NCBI GenBank assembly: GCA_051530055.1
Contig: CM121342.1
Span: 12,276,001-12,340,000, forward strand
Reading direction: 5' to 3'
Length of the DNA stretch: 64,000 nucleotides
Source of the DNA: Neoechinorhynchus agilis
Lineage: Eukaryota; Acanthocephala
Both the position numbers and the translations under genes were made by a program. The notes under the pieces were generated by a model. It was given only the letters and a program-made list of their open reading frames with translations, ran no database searches and was not told the origin of the DNA. Below are positions 9,440-21,379 of the stretch, piece by piece. Each line of letters starts with the position of its first letter. Within the stretch, counting starts at the first letter, position 1.

Positions 9440-12400
9440 GTACAAAATATAAGTTCAAGCCATCTAGACAAGTTTGGGATGGATTATGCGAAAACACACA
9501 CTGTGCTTTCAACTGCTTTGAAATACGTTTCACAAAAAAATCTAGCAGTCCTCAGGATGACTATATTTTTCCACAGTGCGATATTTGTCATGGCTGGGGC
9601 CATTGGACCCAACAATGTATCTCGAACACTCCTAAATGTCGTTTATGCGCGGAGACAGAACACCCCTCTCAAAATTGCCCAAACAAATCAATTAAACGTT
9701 GTGCAAACTGCGGAGGTCAACATTCAGCTTTCTATGTTGTTCAGCCTTCAAAAAGTATTGGTCCTGGGCTCAAAAAGGACAATTCAATAATAGCTCACGC
9801 TCTCGATTTATGCGTCAACCAATGGTCTCGGCGATTTCTATTTCCAATTCTATGCATCAGGCATCTTCCCTGGCATTAATGTATCTCAAAGTACGGTCTC
9901 ATCGCAGCTAGTAACGATGGAACATATAGAATGTTGTCTGGAGGAGGTCTGTAACAAGCTACTGACGGTTATGCAAACACGTTTTACCGAAGCTATCACT
10001 ACTTTTGAGAAGAAGATGTGTACCCTCATCGGCAATCTCCCAGATATAATCTCTTCCAGCCTTCTATTTCCAATAGATTTGAAACATGACTCAATTCGTC
10101 CGATACGAACCTTCGATCGGCCAAAAAATCCAATATAACCTCCAATGTGACTCGTTCTAATAGTGATGATTCAGTCATGGAATTAGATGAAACTGATTCT
10201 GACTTCGTCACTAGAATCATCAACACTCAAACCGCGCTTATTAATAATGGAACTGCGGCTCTTATTCCAGATGCAGCCACCAGAAAACTCTGATAGCTCA
10301 AAGGCCCAGGTAATGGTTTGGGATTTTCGGGTGTTACAATGGAACTGTGGAGGGGCGACCAACCTTAACAGGCTAGCTCGCTTCTTACCAGACGTCTCAA
10401 TCATTTTCCTGCAGGAAACGGAAAGTGTTTATACCTGGATCAACTTTATAGCTATCTACCTCAATTGAACGTCTCAACGTTCACCTCTTTTATCACTGCT
10501 CCTTTTAGTCCCTCCTCACAGCGTCTTATTTCAATTTTTCACTCTTCGCTTAATCCCTCTCTATTGTCTTCTTTTACTTCACCGGAAATGTCCTATTCCC
10601 TTTTCAAAATCCTTGTAAATAAGAAATTTCTCATGTTTATCAATTTATACATTAAACCAGGTTTTATCCACCGGGCATACATTAAAAACAGAATCAAATG
10701 GCTAATCAGAGCCAATATTGACTTCATAGTGGGAGACTTCAGTGATCCATCTTTAAAATAATCTAAGGCCATTGTCAACGCAGTTCAACCTTTTTACTCC
10801 TTAACCTATCCCTCTACTCCCTCTTTTCATAATCGCGCTTATAATACGCACTCGTTCTTAGATCTGATCATTTATAAGAGACACCTCAATTTCTTGATTC
10901 AATTCGATCGTCAGGTGTCTCTTTTAGACCTGTTAGGGCATGATATCCTAATTTGGTCCTTTGGTCCTAACTCTACGCTACGCAAAACCTATCACATATC
11001 ACCACTAGTCAAAATCTTATCTCTCTAGCACTTAATCAAAATAAGCCCTAACAAGGTAGCTAATATTTTTCTATTTCGTACGGTGAGGACCTTCTCTCGA
11101 CCTTATGAAAGTCGCTCTCTACGCTTTCTTGGACGCCAACTATTTTTGGCGAAGAGATCCGGTGATGTCCCTCTCATCAAATCATTAACCAGTCATTTCT
11201 GGGCTGCTTGCTGTCGACAGCAGTTACATCAGAGAGCTAATTTACTTGCCGTCTTGAACCCTTTTTCCTCGAGCTGGTGGCACACTCTTCAAAAGTTAAG
11301 GTTTCGACGTTTGAGGATATATTAAATTCTATTTTTGAATTTCACCCATCGGGTTCCCTCAAAGATATCCCTCCAACAATAATTTTTCGGAAAAGAATCG
11401 CAAACAGAGTGGATTTGACTCTGGATGATATTCTTGAGGTCTGGTCAAATAATACAAAATTGACCTCTTCGAATTACAGTTCTGGTACCAAAATGTTTAA
11501 TTTACTAGCTCATGATAGTATCGTTCACTTGGCCCGAATGATACTAAGCTGCTATCCTTATGCTTGGCGAGAGATTAATGTCTCACGGCGTATTTTCATT
11601 ATGAAAAATGGGAAAAAATCAATTTCACAGCCAAAGGACCTGCGCCCCATTTCCTTACAGGATCCAGTTATCACAATTTACGAAAGAGCTCTGGCGCGTC
11701 GTTTATTTTCATTTATATCGGAGCACAACTGTATATCGGCCAATTGCCATGGATTTCAAAAAGGAAAATCAGTACACTCCGCGCTTACTAGTATCTACGA
11801 TAGTTTTAGGAACTCCAATCTGCATATGAAAGCCCTTCTGGCAGTGGATATTTCACAGGCCATCGACAAGATTTCTCTCTATTTTATAATTGGAATACTG
11901 GAATTTTTTAGTGTTCTACATAATTTGATCTCCAGAATTCATAATATCCTTTTTACCAAATCTTTCTATTACGAAGATGATATCTCAAGAACTATTTTTT
12001 ATCCGATCAACGGTGTACCGCAGGGGTCCCCGCTTTCCCCAATTCTCGTCTTACTGGCAAATGAAATTTTACCATGTATGAATTTATCTTTAAATCTATC
12101 CAAATCCTTGTGCATCTTTAAAGTTCGTTCTTCCAAAATTCGAAAAGACCTTAAATTATTCTTTAACAATTTAGTGAATCCCTCGAATAATTCAAAAATG
12201 GACAATACGCCCTTGAAATTACGCGTTCTAGGGTACACCTTTCCTGTCAACCTTTCATCTAGGACAGATATTAATAAAATGAAAACGCTTCTTAAAATAG
12301 CCAATAAAATGGCTAGACGAGCCATGAAACTAGGCTTAAATGCGTCCCAAGCTCAAGCCACATGGAAACCTGGGATTTTCCCGGCCTAATTTTCTTCTCA

Positions 12401-12540
12401 AGGGGGTCGCCCCTTGAACTCAAGACTGCCTTTGTTCAGTCGTTTTTCAAACACCTGGAGTCTCTGCAGTTTTACCTGGGCCGGAGAGCTGAAGACTTTC
12501 TGCCCAATCGCTTAAAGCGCTGGTTGTCTATATGATTGCT
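9440..12540 (+). mobile_element. LINE family A, copy A2 (5'-truncated, RT with internal loss)
   Basis: The copy starts inside ORF1 just before the zinc knuckles (CDICHGWGHWTQQC, CRLCAETEHPSQNC, CANCGGQHSAFY at 9580-9740). It continues with the coiled part near 9920, the endonuclease (VLQWNCGG at about 10330; VGDFSDPSLK at about 10730; SFLDLIIYKR; LGHDILIWSFG at about 10935-10970), the linker (RFLGRQLFLAKRSGD at about 11115) and the RT frame 11277-12389, ending with a conserved tail (AFVQSFFKHLESL at about 12430). Several frame changes and stops show it is dead. It is the most complete family A copy here. Confidence 0.8.
11277..12389 (+). pseudogene. LINE A2 reverse transcriptase frame lacking the YADD region
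   Basis: The 370-codon frame carries RT finger motif DLRPISLQ, the palm motif A region with its Asp in AVDISQAIDKIS, and motif B as VPQGSPLSPIL. Directly after LLANEIL the text jumps to MNLSLNLSKSLCIF. Compared with copy A4 (63.4-63.9 kb), which has MYADDLTVVIKEL in between, about 40 residues holding catalytic motif C have been lost without breaking the frame. The C-terminal part (KLRVLGYTFPVNL, KMKTLLKIANKMARRAMKLG) matches A4 and A3. The enzyme would be inactive. Confidence 0.75.
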
Positions 12541-12867
12541 GTATAAAAACATCTTTATATGTTTAAATGATGAACAAATCTTGTTGTTGTTACTAAGTGG
12601 CAAAATGTTTTAGGTTCGATCGCGAAATGTAGCTTTACTTAGCAAATATTAGGCATCAAAATATTTGTGATTACTCGTATCCATTTGATTTCCGATCAAT
12701 ATTTATAGATATCGGCTATCACATCATTTCTTTTCAAGACTAAAATTCTTGGCTAACGCATTCATCATTTTTTAACTTTATAACAAAATCCTCAATTGAT
12801 CCTGTATCCCAGTTGTCTAGAGAACTGTTTCTAAAATTAAAATCCCAGCTCTCTTCAGACTTTATAA

Positions 12868-13287
12868 AGAATCATCAGCGATAAAACCGAACAAAAAAGT
12901 AACCTAAAGCAAATATCTCCGCCTCTTGATTTGCAAGCATTCATTCGCAGTAATCCGGAATTATTAAGAAGCATTCCGGACAGCGATCAAATGGAAAGAA
13001 TAGCTACTACGAAGTCTAAGGACGATTTAGGGAAGATCGTGGACTTCAGTGTTTTCGGTAAACCACACTCTGGACGATCACGAAAAAATCTAGACAATAA
13101 GGAAACAGAAAACCTCGGCAATGAAGAGTTTAATGACAAGATGATGATAGGCAACCGGAAACACAAAATAGATAACAATCACAGGAAACAACCAGCAAAC
13201 AAAAAATTTAGGACTGTAAAGGAACAAATTCAGTTTAATCCACAATCAGTGACGATGAACCATAATAGAGTGAAAGTGAAGCCATGA
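12868..13287 (+). CDS. Hypothetical charged exon
   Basis: The frame is open from 12868 to a stop at 13285-13287. It has no obvious ATG at its start, so it could be an exon or a gene's C-terminal part. The text (for example LQAFIRSNPELLRSIPDSDQ, FSVFGKPHSGRSRKN) is hydrophilic, rich in Asn, Lys and Arg, with no domain I recognise. Codon use looks natural and there is no similarity to the retroelements around it. It lies just after LINE A2 and before family B copy B3. It could be a fragment of a host gene separated from its other exons by insertions, or chance. Confidence 0.35.
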   Translation, partial: RIISDKTEQKSNLKQISPPLDLQAFIRSNPELLRSIPDSDQMERIATTKSKDDLGKIVDFSVFGKPHSGRSRKNLDNKETENLGNEEFNDKMMIGNRKHKIDNNHRKQPANKKFRTVKEQIQFNPQSVTMNHNRVKVKP

Positions 13288-13544
13288 TAAATTACGCGTG
13301 GTATTTAATCGCTTTTTCAGAATCGCCCGTCTTATTGAGAATGTTGCAACAGCTCAATACGGACTTGAAATACATTCGAGGCTGGACCGGGTAACGGCAC
13401 TTTATTTCTCAGAATCAATTGAGTTATAAATTTTAGTAGTAAATAAATATGGATGTCGGTATACGATGATTTAATGTTCGCGAGAATGGTGGCTTAAAAA
13501 TGCGAAACTTTATTGCATGATTACTGCACTTTGTTTGCTCTACA

Positions 13545-13695
13545 GTTCACGGTAACAAACAAAAAATTTATTAGAGACAGGCAGCAAATGAGTATTTTTA
13601 AACTGAGATTAAATTCTCGTCGCTCAAGGAGATTAAAAGAAAGCAAAATAATCGGTGTTGATCCCTGTAGCGAAGCAGAAGCGGCAAAAAATTAA
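13545..13695 (+). other. Possible terminal exon after a splice acceptor-like site
   Basis: A pyrimidine-rich run ending in ctctacag at about 13545 is followed by a basic open stretch (KLRLNSRRSRRLKESK...) that stops at 13695. It might be the last exon of the gene to which 12868-13287 belongs. Frame compatibility cannot be settled and no domain is seen. Confidence 0.22.
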
Positions 13696-13869
13696 AGTAT
13701 GCAGTCAACTCTATCTAATTTCGGGAGGGCGTTCGATATGTAAGAACCCTTTTATTGAAAATAACTGAAAATTACCGATTTGTAAGGTATCGCGAAGTTT
13801 ATAATATTTGCGATACTAGAATTTCAATTCTTATTTCTTTTGATGAAGTCAAATTAAAAATCTTTCAGG

Positions 13870-15145
13870 CCTTTGGATCACCGGAACAAAGTTGACTCAA
13901 TGAAGCCAAATGTTGAGCCCAGCCTTGAAAACGAGTTTTCCACGGACAAAAGGGACTTATCGCGAACTGCGATCATATCGCCTACAATCCACGCTACTGA
14001 CACAGACACCTTGAACGCGCCACTTATCGATCACGCTCAATCTGAGAAGACCAACGCTGCTGGTTGCGGTAAGTCTTTTAAATTAACCAATTTGGGGGTT
14101 TTGTTTGCCCATGGTCCTCGGGATCTCCGCTGTATCGGGTCTGGTTCTCCACCACAATCATCCAATATGTTTATGCCCGGGACCTCTCAGATCACCACTG
14201 ACTCCATTTCGATACCTGATATCGTGCGGGTTCTGCCCAGGAACGTCCTGAAACGGATCCCAAAGGGAACATGATATCAGGTCGCCAAAGCATTTACGGG
14301 ATTGCTCAACGATTGCTTCCAAAAGAACTGTACGCCATCATGGACACGGCTCTTCGACTGGGGTGTCTTTGACATCAACAACCAAGGGAAGGATGGCCTC
14401 CTTCGAACAAATATTTAACAATTTCGAAACGAAATTTCGCGAGGTTCGTAAGGGACGCACGAAGGAAGGGTTTCGTTGCCGCTTTACAAAGCGATCCCTG
14501 ACTGAACGTGTCTCTTTGAAGCTTGCGGACGGAGATGTTCGGGGAGCTGTTCGGGGAGCTGTTCGGTAATCGTCATCCTCCGACAGTTTTTCACAAGGAG
14601 ACGACGCGACACTACAAATACTCTATGCAGTAGTGGCAGTTTTGAAATTCCGCCTCCCCCACTCAAATTTCAGAATTAAAAAAGGCCATCTCATCTTATG
14701 CAAATGGTTCAGGTGATGGGCTTGACGGGCTAAGGCCTTAGCACATAAAGGGCATGATGTCCTTTACAACCGGTGAAGCAGCTCTCTCTCTCTAGAAAGT
14801 GCCCTTTCTCGGTTAGTCGACCGCCTGACTGGCGAGGACCTGAATCCCGTTGCAAAAGACCTATTTTTCGGAGCCTCATTGTGTGCGCTTACAAAAAAAG
14901 AAGGTAAGATCCGTCCCATCGCCGTATCTTCGACGATACGCCGACTCGCAGGAAAAATTCTCTGCAAACGTATTACAGAGAAAACCGGACAGCAACTTCG
15001 TCCAGTCCAACTGGGCTACTGTACATCCTGCGGGGCGGAAGCTATTGCCCACGCGCTCCGAAACTTTACTACGAGCAATTCACAGCCGTGCGTGATTCTT
15101 AATTGTGATTTTTGCCTTGCCAGCCTTTCTAGGATCGTATGAGGA
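13870..15145 (+). mobile_element. Family B retroelement, copy B3 (5' half)
   Basis: The frame 13873-14274 looks like the N-terminal region of the element. It leads into RIPKGT and then, in other frames, AKAFTGLLNDC and W..LF, a segment also seen in B6 at 45.97-46.05 kb. It continues with ASFEQIFNNFETKFREVRKG (about 14400), SLKLADGDVRGAVR (about 14515), the GLDGLRP-type motif (about 14715) and the RT fingers: ALTKKEGKIRPIAVSSTIRR (about 14888) and QLGYCTSCGAEAIAHALR (about 15005). A duplicated GAVR unit occurs at 14535-14565. Sequence ends soon after the motif A region begins, near 15145. The copy is broken by stops and frameshifts. Confidence 0.72.
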
Positions 15146-15935
15146 GCGTCAACCAATAGCGAAGAAAATTCTGAGGGAAAAGTTTTATCTTGACCAAGAC
15201 TGTGGTGGCAACCATAAAACTGAATTTTAATAGCGCGAATGTGTGATAAGCGTACGACCACATTTACGAAATCGCTTGGTAATAAAAGCTGTTTAAATTG
15301 GTTGTTCAGCTCAATTGATGGACGGAAATAAAGCCATCATCAGCATGAAATCACCATTGGAAAAACAGTGGTACTCTTTCTTGGGGGCTTTAAATGACAA
15401 ACACTCCAGGAACACGGATTTGGTGCATCCGTTTCACGAGATTATCTCGTCCTCAAGATAATACTATGATGTTAGTGCTTTGGATTACAAACCTTTTTAA
15501 TATCGGAATTTTCGGACGTGAAATACCAGTAATAAATTAGTCAATTTAAATTTGGGGGTGGTATTACTACCAAAAGAAAGAAGCTAAAAGTTGTAACGTT
15601 TGAACGGAAAATAATTTACTGGCTTTCTATTGACCACACAATAAAGCGTGGAATCGACGAAAAAAATATGAAAATGACTTCCTGGCTTTAATTCAAAATG
15701 ATCAAATTTGTGAAAATGTCAGGTTCGTACAAATGGGAATGCTTTTTAAAATTTGTGCTTGACTATTATGTCGAACATTGTTATAAAGCCGATAAAACCA
15801 ACTTACTTTTTGCGTAAGAAAGCCAGCAAAAGCATCACTTCGTCGAGGTAATCATCAAGAGCGCCTCGCCTTTCCACAACGCTTTTACTACCACAGTTTA
15901 ATATGGAAAAGACGGGCAAATAGTGTTAGCAGTTT
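15146..15935. other. No gene recognised
   Basis: AT-rich sequence between copy B3 and the second Penelope-like fragment. There are no open frames of note and no repeats that I could match within the window. Confidence 0.5.
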
Positions 15936-17010
15936 ATCGAAAAATACAAGACAATTGGCGTCATTCTGGGAATTTGTGATGCGTACCTTAGAAGATGAAG
16001 ATATCATAAGAGTTCATGAATACACCAATTTACAAATCTCACTTGCTGAGCAACATATAACAACTGACCACACTAAGAAACTTCAACAATTAAGACCTCA
16101 AACAGTAGAACGGTGTGGTTACATCGTGAATAGATCTAAGCACAAAAATCATATGCGGTACAGAACCGCAGACAGGAAAAGCTCGGATCACGAACGTTCT
16201 TAAAGACAACGACGAGATAGCAATCACGAGGTCCCTTAAAGAGTTATCCGACCAGTAGAGGCCTTTATGGATGATTATCGGAACGCGGCTTTGGAATTTC
16301 TTTACTATGACAAATTTTAGAGGCTGGTAAAAAATCCCACACGTAATACAGAGTATAAGTTAAACAGCTTACTTCGGACCTTGTTGAACCGGTCTCTCAG
16401 AAGTCCACAATTCTACAATAGGTCGCTTCTACATCTCCCTTCGAAGATTCACAAACACATCTTTCTATACGGTCCAATTGCATCTATCAATATACGCTTC
16501 AATCACCGGTTATCTATAAAAATCAATGCTACATTTAAACCAATTTTACTAATCACTGCTACCCACATTAAAGATGGCTCAACATTTACGGTTGAGATCA
16601 GGAATCTAAACGTCGAACAATACAGAATGTTTATGGCCGAACGTGAGCGCTCGTTTCATCAATAATCCAACTATCAGAGCATTCCAACGAACCACGTTTG
16701 GACCTAACCAAAGGTACTCCTTAATACAATGGTGCACGGGCTCGTCATTAGCTCCTACCTCAGCTGACATCTACACGCGTGAGTGGAAGTAGACTTTCTT
16801 GGAACTTTGTAGTGAATGCAAATAGGTGGTGGCAGTATGTGGATTATGGGTACATCCTGATTGACTCGAACAATATCAACGACTAACTGAAGGCAGCATT
16901 GAGCATTCAAGATCAACACATAAGTGGGCTGTAAATAGAAAGAATTATGATGGCCAGAATTCGTTTCTGGGCGTCCTTGTTTTAAAGCTCAGTACAGGGA
17001 ATCATATTTG
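15936..17010 (+). mobile_element. Penelope-like retroelement fragment, second copy
   Basis: Motifs in order are: an N-terminal frame (15955-16203); KDNDEIAITRS with KELSD near 16205, like the ITRSDKG motif; then NTEYKLNSLLRTLLNRSLRS near 16340-16400 followed by LPSKIHKHIFLYGPIASINI near 16435-16490, the family's LYGLPKIHK..PLRPIVS block. Near 16740 SLAPTSADIY fits AMGSPLAPTLADIY, near 16825 WQYVDYGYIL fits WYRYVDD, and a FLGVLVL stretch near 16965 fits FLDV. No GIY-YIG end is seen. The copy differs from the 1.0-2.1 kb copy in every shared motif, so it is a separate lineage. It is decayed with several breaks. Confidence 0.68.
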
Positions 17011-17658
17011 AGGGAGAGACGCGTGAGATATTTCCTAAGTGTAAGTATGTGTTGGAGATAATTAACTCTAGATTCAGTAAATTTAGTAGAGGATTTTATG
17101 AGTTATCAATGGATAAAATTTGCACGAGGAAAATGTCTCTATCCTCAAAAGTCATAGAGGTGAAAAAGAGTTCCGTACAAATATTTATAGTCCAGGGGAA
17201 ACCTATGGAAGAGTTAGCAAGTAGATGGGATGGACGGACATTGAAGTTGGTTTATATGGACCTGTTTATTAATGAAGCGGATCCAATCTCTTAGAAAAAT
17301 AAGAAATCAGGAGATAAGTCTCTTGTGTTTTTCAAATGTGCGATAGTAAACAAAATGCTATACCAGCATTATATGCTGAAAAGCTAAAATTTAATCAAGT
17401 CAGAATCCTTATATGTTGATCCCGTCATTTGCTGCGTGTAGGATATAAACGATCTATCAATCAAGTGGACTGAGAAACATTTTCTTACATTAATCCTTGA
17501 TGCATGCAATTAGTCGTTGAAAATTATCCATCAAATCTAGAAGGCGGAATCGGGGATACTCTGCCAGGGGCAGCTAAAAGGACTAGTCTATTAGTTATTT
17601 TTTTAAGTTAAACGAAACATCGTGATTAAAATATGCACTTACGCTCAAACTTTCACTG
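17011..17658. other. No gene recognised
   Basis: An open stretch at 17049-17294 (81 codons) directly follows the Penelope-like fragment. It has no motif I know and may be the element's 3' part or chance. The remainder is AT-rich. Confidence 0.4.
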
Positions 17659-17711
17659 TTAAACGGGATAATATTATGGAAAACCTCTTTTCCTAACACC
17701 CTCATGTTTTA

Positions 17712-17930
17712 TTTGAGATTTTTATCAAACGAAAAATGGGTGTTTTTTATTTCTTAATGCTCCAAATTTTCGACGCCTTGCGTCTTCGTCAGGGAGCTTC
17801 CCTTCGGTGATCTGAAAAGGATCAGAGGAGGTCACCGAAGAGAAGCTCCCTGACGAAGACGCAAGGCGTCGAAAAAATGGAGCATTAAGAAATGAAAAAT
17901 ACCCATTTTTCGTTTAATAAAAATCTCAAA
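17712..17930. repeat. Foldback element 1: 99-bp inverted repeats around a 21-bp loop
   Basis: The left arm 17712-17810 and right arm 17832-17930 are nearly perfect inverted copies. Both contain the stretch cgacgccttgcgtcttcgtc or its complement. The whole would fold into one long hairpin. The 12-bp word TTAAACGGGATA occurs at 17659-17670 and again at 17931-17942, flanking the element; it may be a target duplication, but on the left it lies 41 bp outside the arm. No coding sequence lies inside. It is probably a hairpin MITE or foldback transposon remnant. Confidence 0.75.
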
Positions 17931-18879
17931 TTAAACGGGATAGACTAGTGGATACAACAAACGTACCTTTATAATCCTTGATCATTCCAGGGATTTAGTA
18001 GGCTTGAAATTTTCATTAATAGTTCTTCAAAACACTGGCGCGACACACGATTAAATTATGATGGGTTATTTGACACAATTTGCATTGGAGAACAGCAATG
18101 TTTTCCTATGTTGAAAATCAGCAGAACTACTCGAGTTAAATAGCAGTTAGGATTTTCTTGTAAGCATCGCAAAGTTCTCCAACAATCAAGAGCTGGATCC
18201 AGGAACGATATGCTGTAAAATGACGATAACAAATATCGAAAAGACCACCGCGTATAGGTGAGCTTTCAACATAAAAATCCGACCAAAACCCCCGACTGGA
18301 TAAATATTGAAATCGGTTGAAATTATACGCTGAAGGCAATGTATTTAAATTAATAAAAAATGAGAAAATTACCGTTTTTTCATATTTCTTATGTAGCCTC
18401 CCTTGGCTATATGAACGCTTTTAAATCGTTCTCAAGCATTGTGGTTAAGATAAATTCCGTGTCCTTTAGCAGATTAATCGATTCCACGGGTGGTGGACAA
18501 GATTACCAAGCATGAAATTTAAAAAGCAATCCCATTTCTACGAAAGGAGCATTTTTAAAATTTTAAAATCTAAATGTTTTAAGGGATAATCAAATCACTT
18601 TTAATTAAAGTACGACAATTATTTTCAGGTCGATCTTACATTACACTCTGTAACCAATCAGAAGCCAGGAAAATAGTTTCAGTTCAAACGTTACAATTTT
18701 CAGCTTCATTGAGCGAAGGCTGCAACCTGAGTGTAAATCTGTGTAAAATAGAACATTAATCTTCGAAATAAAGGAAACTGAATGCTCTGTTGCTCATTTT
18801 ATTCTTTAGTACATAGCAAGATGCGAGAAAGTAAGTCTAAATCGCATCATCACAACCGATATACTTTATTTCCTTCTAG

Positions 18880-19022
18880 AAATCGTAAAAGTGAGCCAAT
18901 TGGGCAGCTGGACGATTTTCTGCGTCTTCGTGTAATCATGATGACCAATCAAGGAATGAAACAGAACGAAATAGCCGCCCAGACCCGCGTTTCATACGGC
19001 ACAATTTGCCAAATTTTAAAAA
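18880..19022 (+). CDS. PAX-like paired-domain exon, left unit (N-terminal PAI half)
   Basis: The exon is bounded by a good acceptor (tttatttccttctag) and a possible donor (AAAAAG|GTACTG). The translation QLDDFLRLRVIMMTNQGMKQ continues NEIAAQTRVSYGTICQILKR. It aligns with the PAI subdomain of PAX proteins, helix by helix: R..I..LA.QG, then DI..QL.VS.GC.SKIL.RY. This unit has lost the segment for the N-terminal beta-hairpin (the V-V..PL stretch present in the other units). The third helix is whole and in frame. No exon for the RED half or homeodomain was found before the B4 insertion. It is likely a duplicated exon, functional status unknown. Confidence 0.5.
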
Positions 19023-19107
19023 GGTACTGCAAGTTTTTCTGGCAAAACTTTAAAGTACATATTCGTTTTAGAAACAATGGTTTTGAAACAATAAAAAGAC
19101 ATAAAGC

Positions 19108-20837
19108 CTGTAAATGTCCTAAAAGTCGATTTTTCGAACGCCTTTAATACAGTCGATCGAACAGCCTTGCTAAGTACCTTTGCTCGAGAATTACCTGAAG
19201 CCTATGAATACTTTGTGAAGGCGTATGGTTCTAAGACACCTCTACATTTCAACGAGCACACCATTTGGTCCGAAACAGGCCTGCAACAAGGCGATCCTCT
19301 CGGCCCCATAGGATTTTCCTTAACAACCAATGGAATATCTCGTAAGCTCAAGGCAAGTTTGAACGTCTGGTACTTGGATGACGCGACATTGGGCGGTGAC
19401 CCAAAGACGGTTCTAGAAGACCTGCAATCCCTGCTTGTTTCTGCTGCGGAATTGGGCTTACGTGTCAACCCCGCGAAGTGTGAACTATTGCCACTAAATA
19501 TTTCACATTCTCACATGGCGGATATAATGCAGTCCTTCGAATCCGTTGCCCCAGGAATCCGATTAATCAACCGGCAAAACTTCACTCTTCTCGGCAGTTG
19601 CGTCCTGGATGCGAACATAGATCGCGAGATTGAAGAAGAGCTCCCTAAACTGGATCTTTTGTGCTCCCGCGTTCAAGAATTGAATGCACACGAAGCTCTC
19701 TTCTTGGTGAGAAACTGCCTATACATACCGAAGCTTATGTTCAAGATGAGAGCAACCCCGTACTTCCGACACACCAAACGTCTCCTTGACTTAGATGGTT
19801 TGATGAAAAAGCATCTTGAGAAGGTAACGAACTGCGCCATCACTGATGAAGCTTGGCAACAAGCTGCCCTTCCGATCAAATACGGAGGTTTAGGCTTACG
19901 AAGTGTGGCTGGTTTGGCCCTTCCGGTATTCGTATCCTCGATGCACAAGACGGAGGAATTACAGGGGGAAATTCTTTTAAACAGAATGCCGAAGCCATGC
20001 AAACTATTGAAACAGGGAGTCACATCATGGCTCTCGCAGACCGGCCTGCAACAAGCTCCAACCAACGCGCACGAACAATCTGCTTGGGATAAACCCTTAA
20101 TCCTGACGGCTCACAACAAACTAAAAGGCCAGATGGACGAGATGTCTCAAGCTAGACTTGTGGCCAGTTCCTCGAATGAGTCAAGCGCATGGTTGAACGT
20201 TTTTCCAATTGGTACTTTGGGAACTTTGCTGGACGACGAGACAGTTCGAATAGCCGTCGCTCTACGTTTAGGACTTCCAACCTGTGCCCCACACCGGTGC
20301 CGATGTGGAATAAAAGTTGACGTGCTCGGGAGACATGGACTCTACTGCAAGAGATCGAGCGGTCGTTTCCCAAGGCACGCAGAGCTCAACGCGATCATTA
20401 GCAGAGCTCTGAACTCGATCCACGTTCCAACCATCCTGGAGCCCAATCACCTTTGTCGCTCGGATGGTAAGCGTCCCGATGGTATAACCGTTTTCCCTTG
20501 GAAAGAAGGGAAGAGTCTAATTTGGGACGCAACATGCGTGGACTCACTCGCCATGTCCAACCGGCAAGATGCTTTAGCGGAGACGGGAGGAGCAGCGAGT
20601 GCCGCCGAAAGGAGGAAAGCGGAGAAATACAATGAGCTCAAACAAAATTACATTTTCCTTCCTTTCGGCGTGGAGACACAAGGGGCGCTGGGATCTTCGG
20701 CACGAAGCTTTTGTGCCGAACTCGGAAGACGACTTGCAGCAGAAACAGGGGAGCGACGCGAGAGGATTTTCCTGATACAAAGAATAAGCCTCGCAATCCA
20801 ACGAGGAAATGCGGTCAGCGTCCGGGGGACGATTTAA
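19108..20837 (+). CDS. Family B reverse transcriptase with C-terminal restriction-like endonuclease (5'-truncated, open)
   Basis: The frame can be read from about 19108 (motif A, VDFSNAFNTVDR) to the stop at 20835-20837, with no break. Motif B is LQQGDPLGPIGFSL (about 19285), and motif C is WYLDDATLGG (about 19370), with both catalytic Asp residues kept. After a thumb/linker region (about 19480-20230) comes a Cys/His cluster (CAPHRCRCG, GRHGLYC, FPRHAELN; 20283-20395). Then RPDGITVFPWKEGKSLIWDA leads into TCVD (20470-20550), which resembles the PD..(D) core of R2-type restriction-like endonucleases. A final conserved domain has PFGVETQGALGSSA and RISLAIQRGNAVSV. The upstream RT fingers and N-terminus are absent. 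The order RT, zinc cluster, PD-(D/E)xK-like fits R2-superfamily non-LTR elements. The exact clade is unknown to me. Confidence 0.75.
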
Positions 20838-20870
20838 TCATTTTAAAATAAATTGTAAATCTGTTAAAAA
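19110..20870 (+). mobile_element. Family B retroelement, copy B4: young 5'-truncated insertion
   Basis: The insertion begins at RT motif A and ends in a short A-rich tail (20863-20871). It lies inside a paired-domain tandem unit. Comparison with the neighbouring units gives the empty site: about 25 bp (22923-22947 in unit 1) are missing at the insertion point, and there is no target duplication and no terminal repeat. 5' truncation, an A tail and a small target deletion are the signature of target-primed reverse transcription. The coding frame is fully open, unlike all other family B copies here, so this is probably the youngest. Confidence 0.82.
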
Positions 20871-21379
20871 AAATTTTCGTATTGGAATCGTCGTTTTATA
20901 TAGATCAAAGGCCAAGTAAATCGGTAATGGAAGGAATAACCGTATTGTAAGAGCGCCCAGCTAAAAAAATAAAGGTAAGAAGACAAAATATTAACGATTC
21001 TTTATTTTTAAAGATTAAGTAAGAAAGCTGGTGAAATTTAGCGGTGCGACGTAAAGAAAAAAACAACAAATTTTCGTGTACGTTTACAACTTTTGTTTTT
21101 AGACTTGGTTAACTAATCGTCGTCAAAAAGAATGCGGGCTAATGATTGGCCTATCAGCCTTTCTTGACTAATAAATTTTGAAATTAATAAAACGATTAGC
21201 TCGTAGTAGAACGCTCTAATATAAAAATTAAAAAATCGATGCAATTTAAGATACTTTTGCAGCAAAAAACACGAAAAATTGTACGGTTTTTATTTTGTGA
21301 ATATTTTTGTACAAAAAAAATTCAAATCAGATAAAACAATTCGTTAAAAAATGTTGAGATTCTAAAGTAAATGCCTCGC

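Noticed and set aside
19108-20837. Family B copy B4 as a host gene, because of its long intact frame
   Set aside because: It has RT motifs B and C, an A-rich tail, a truncated 5' end and an empty site in neighbouring units, so it is an inserted retroelement.
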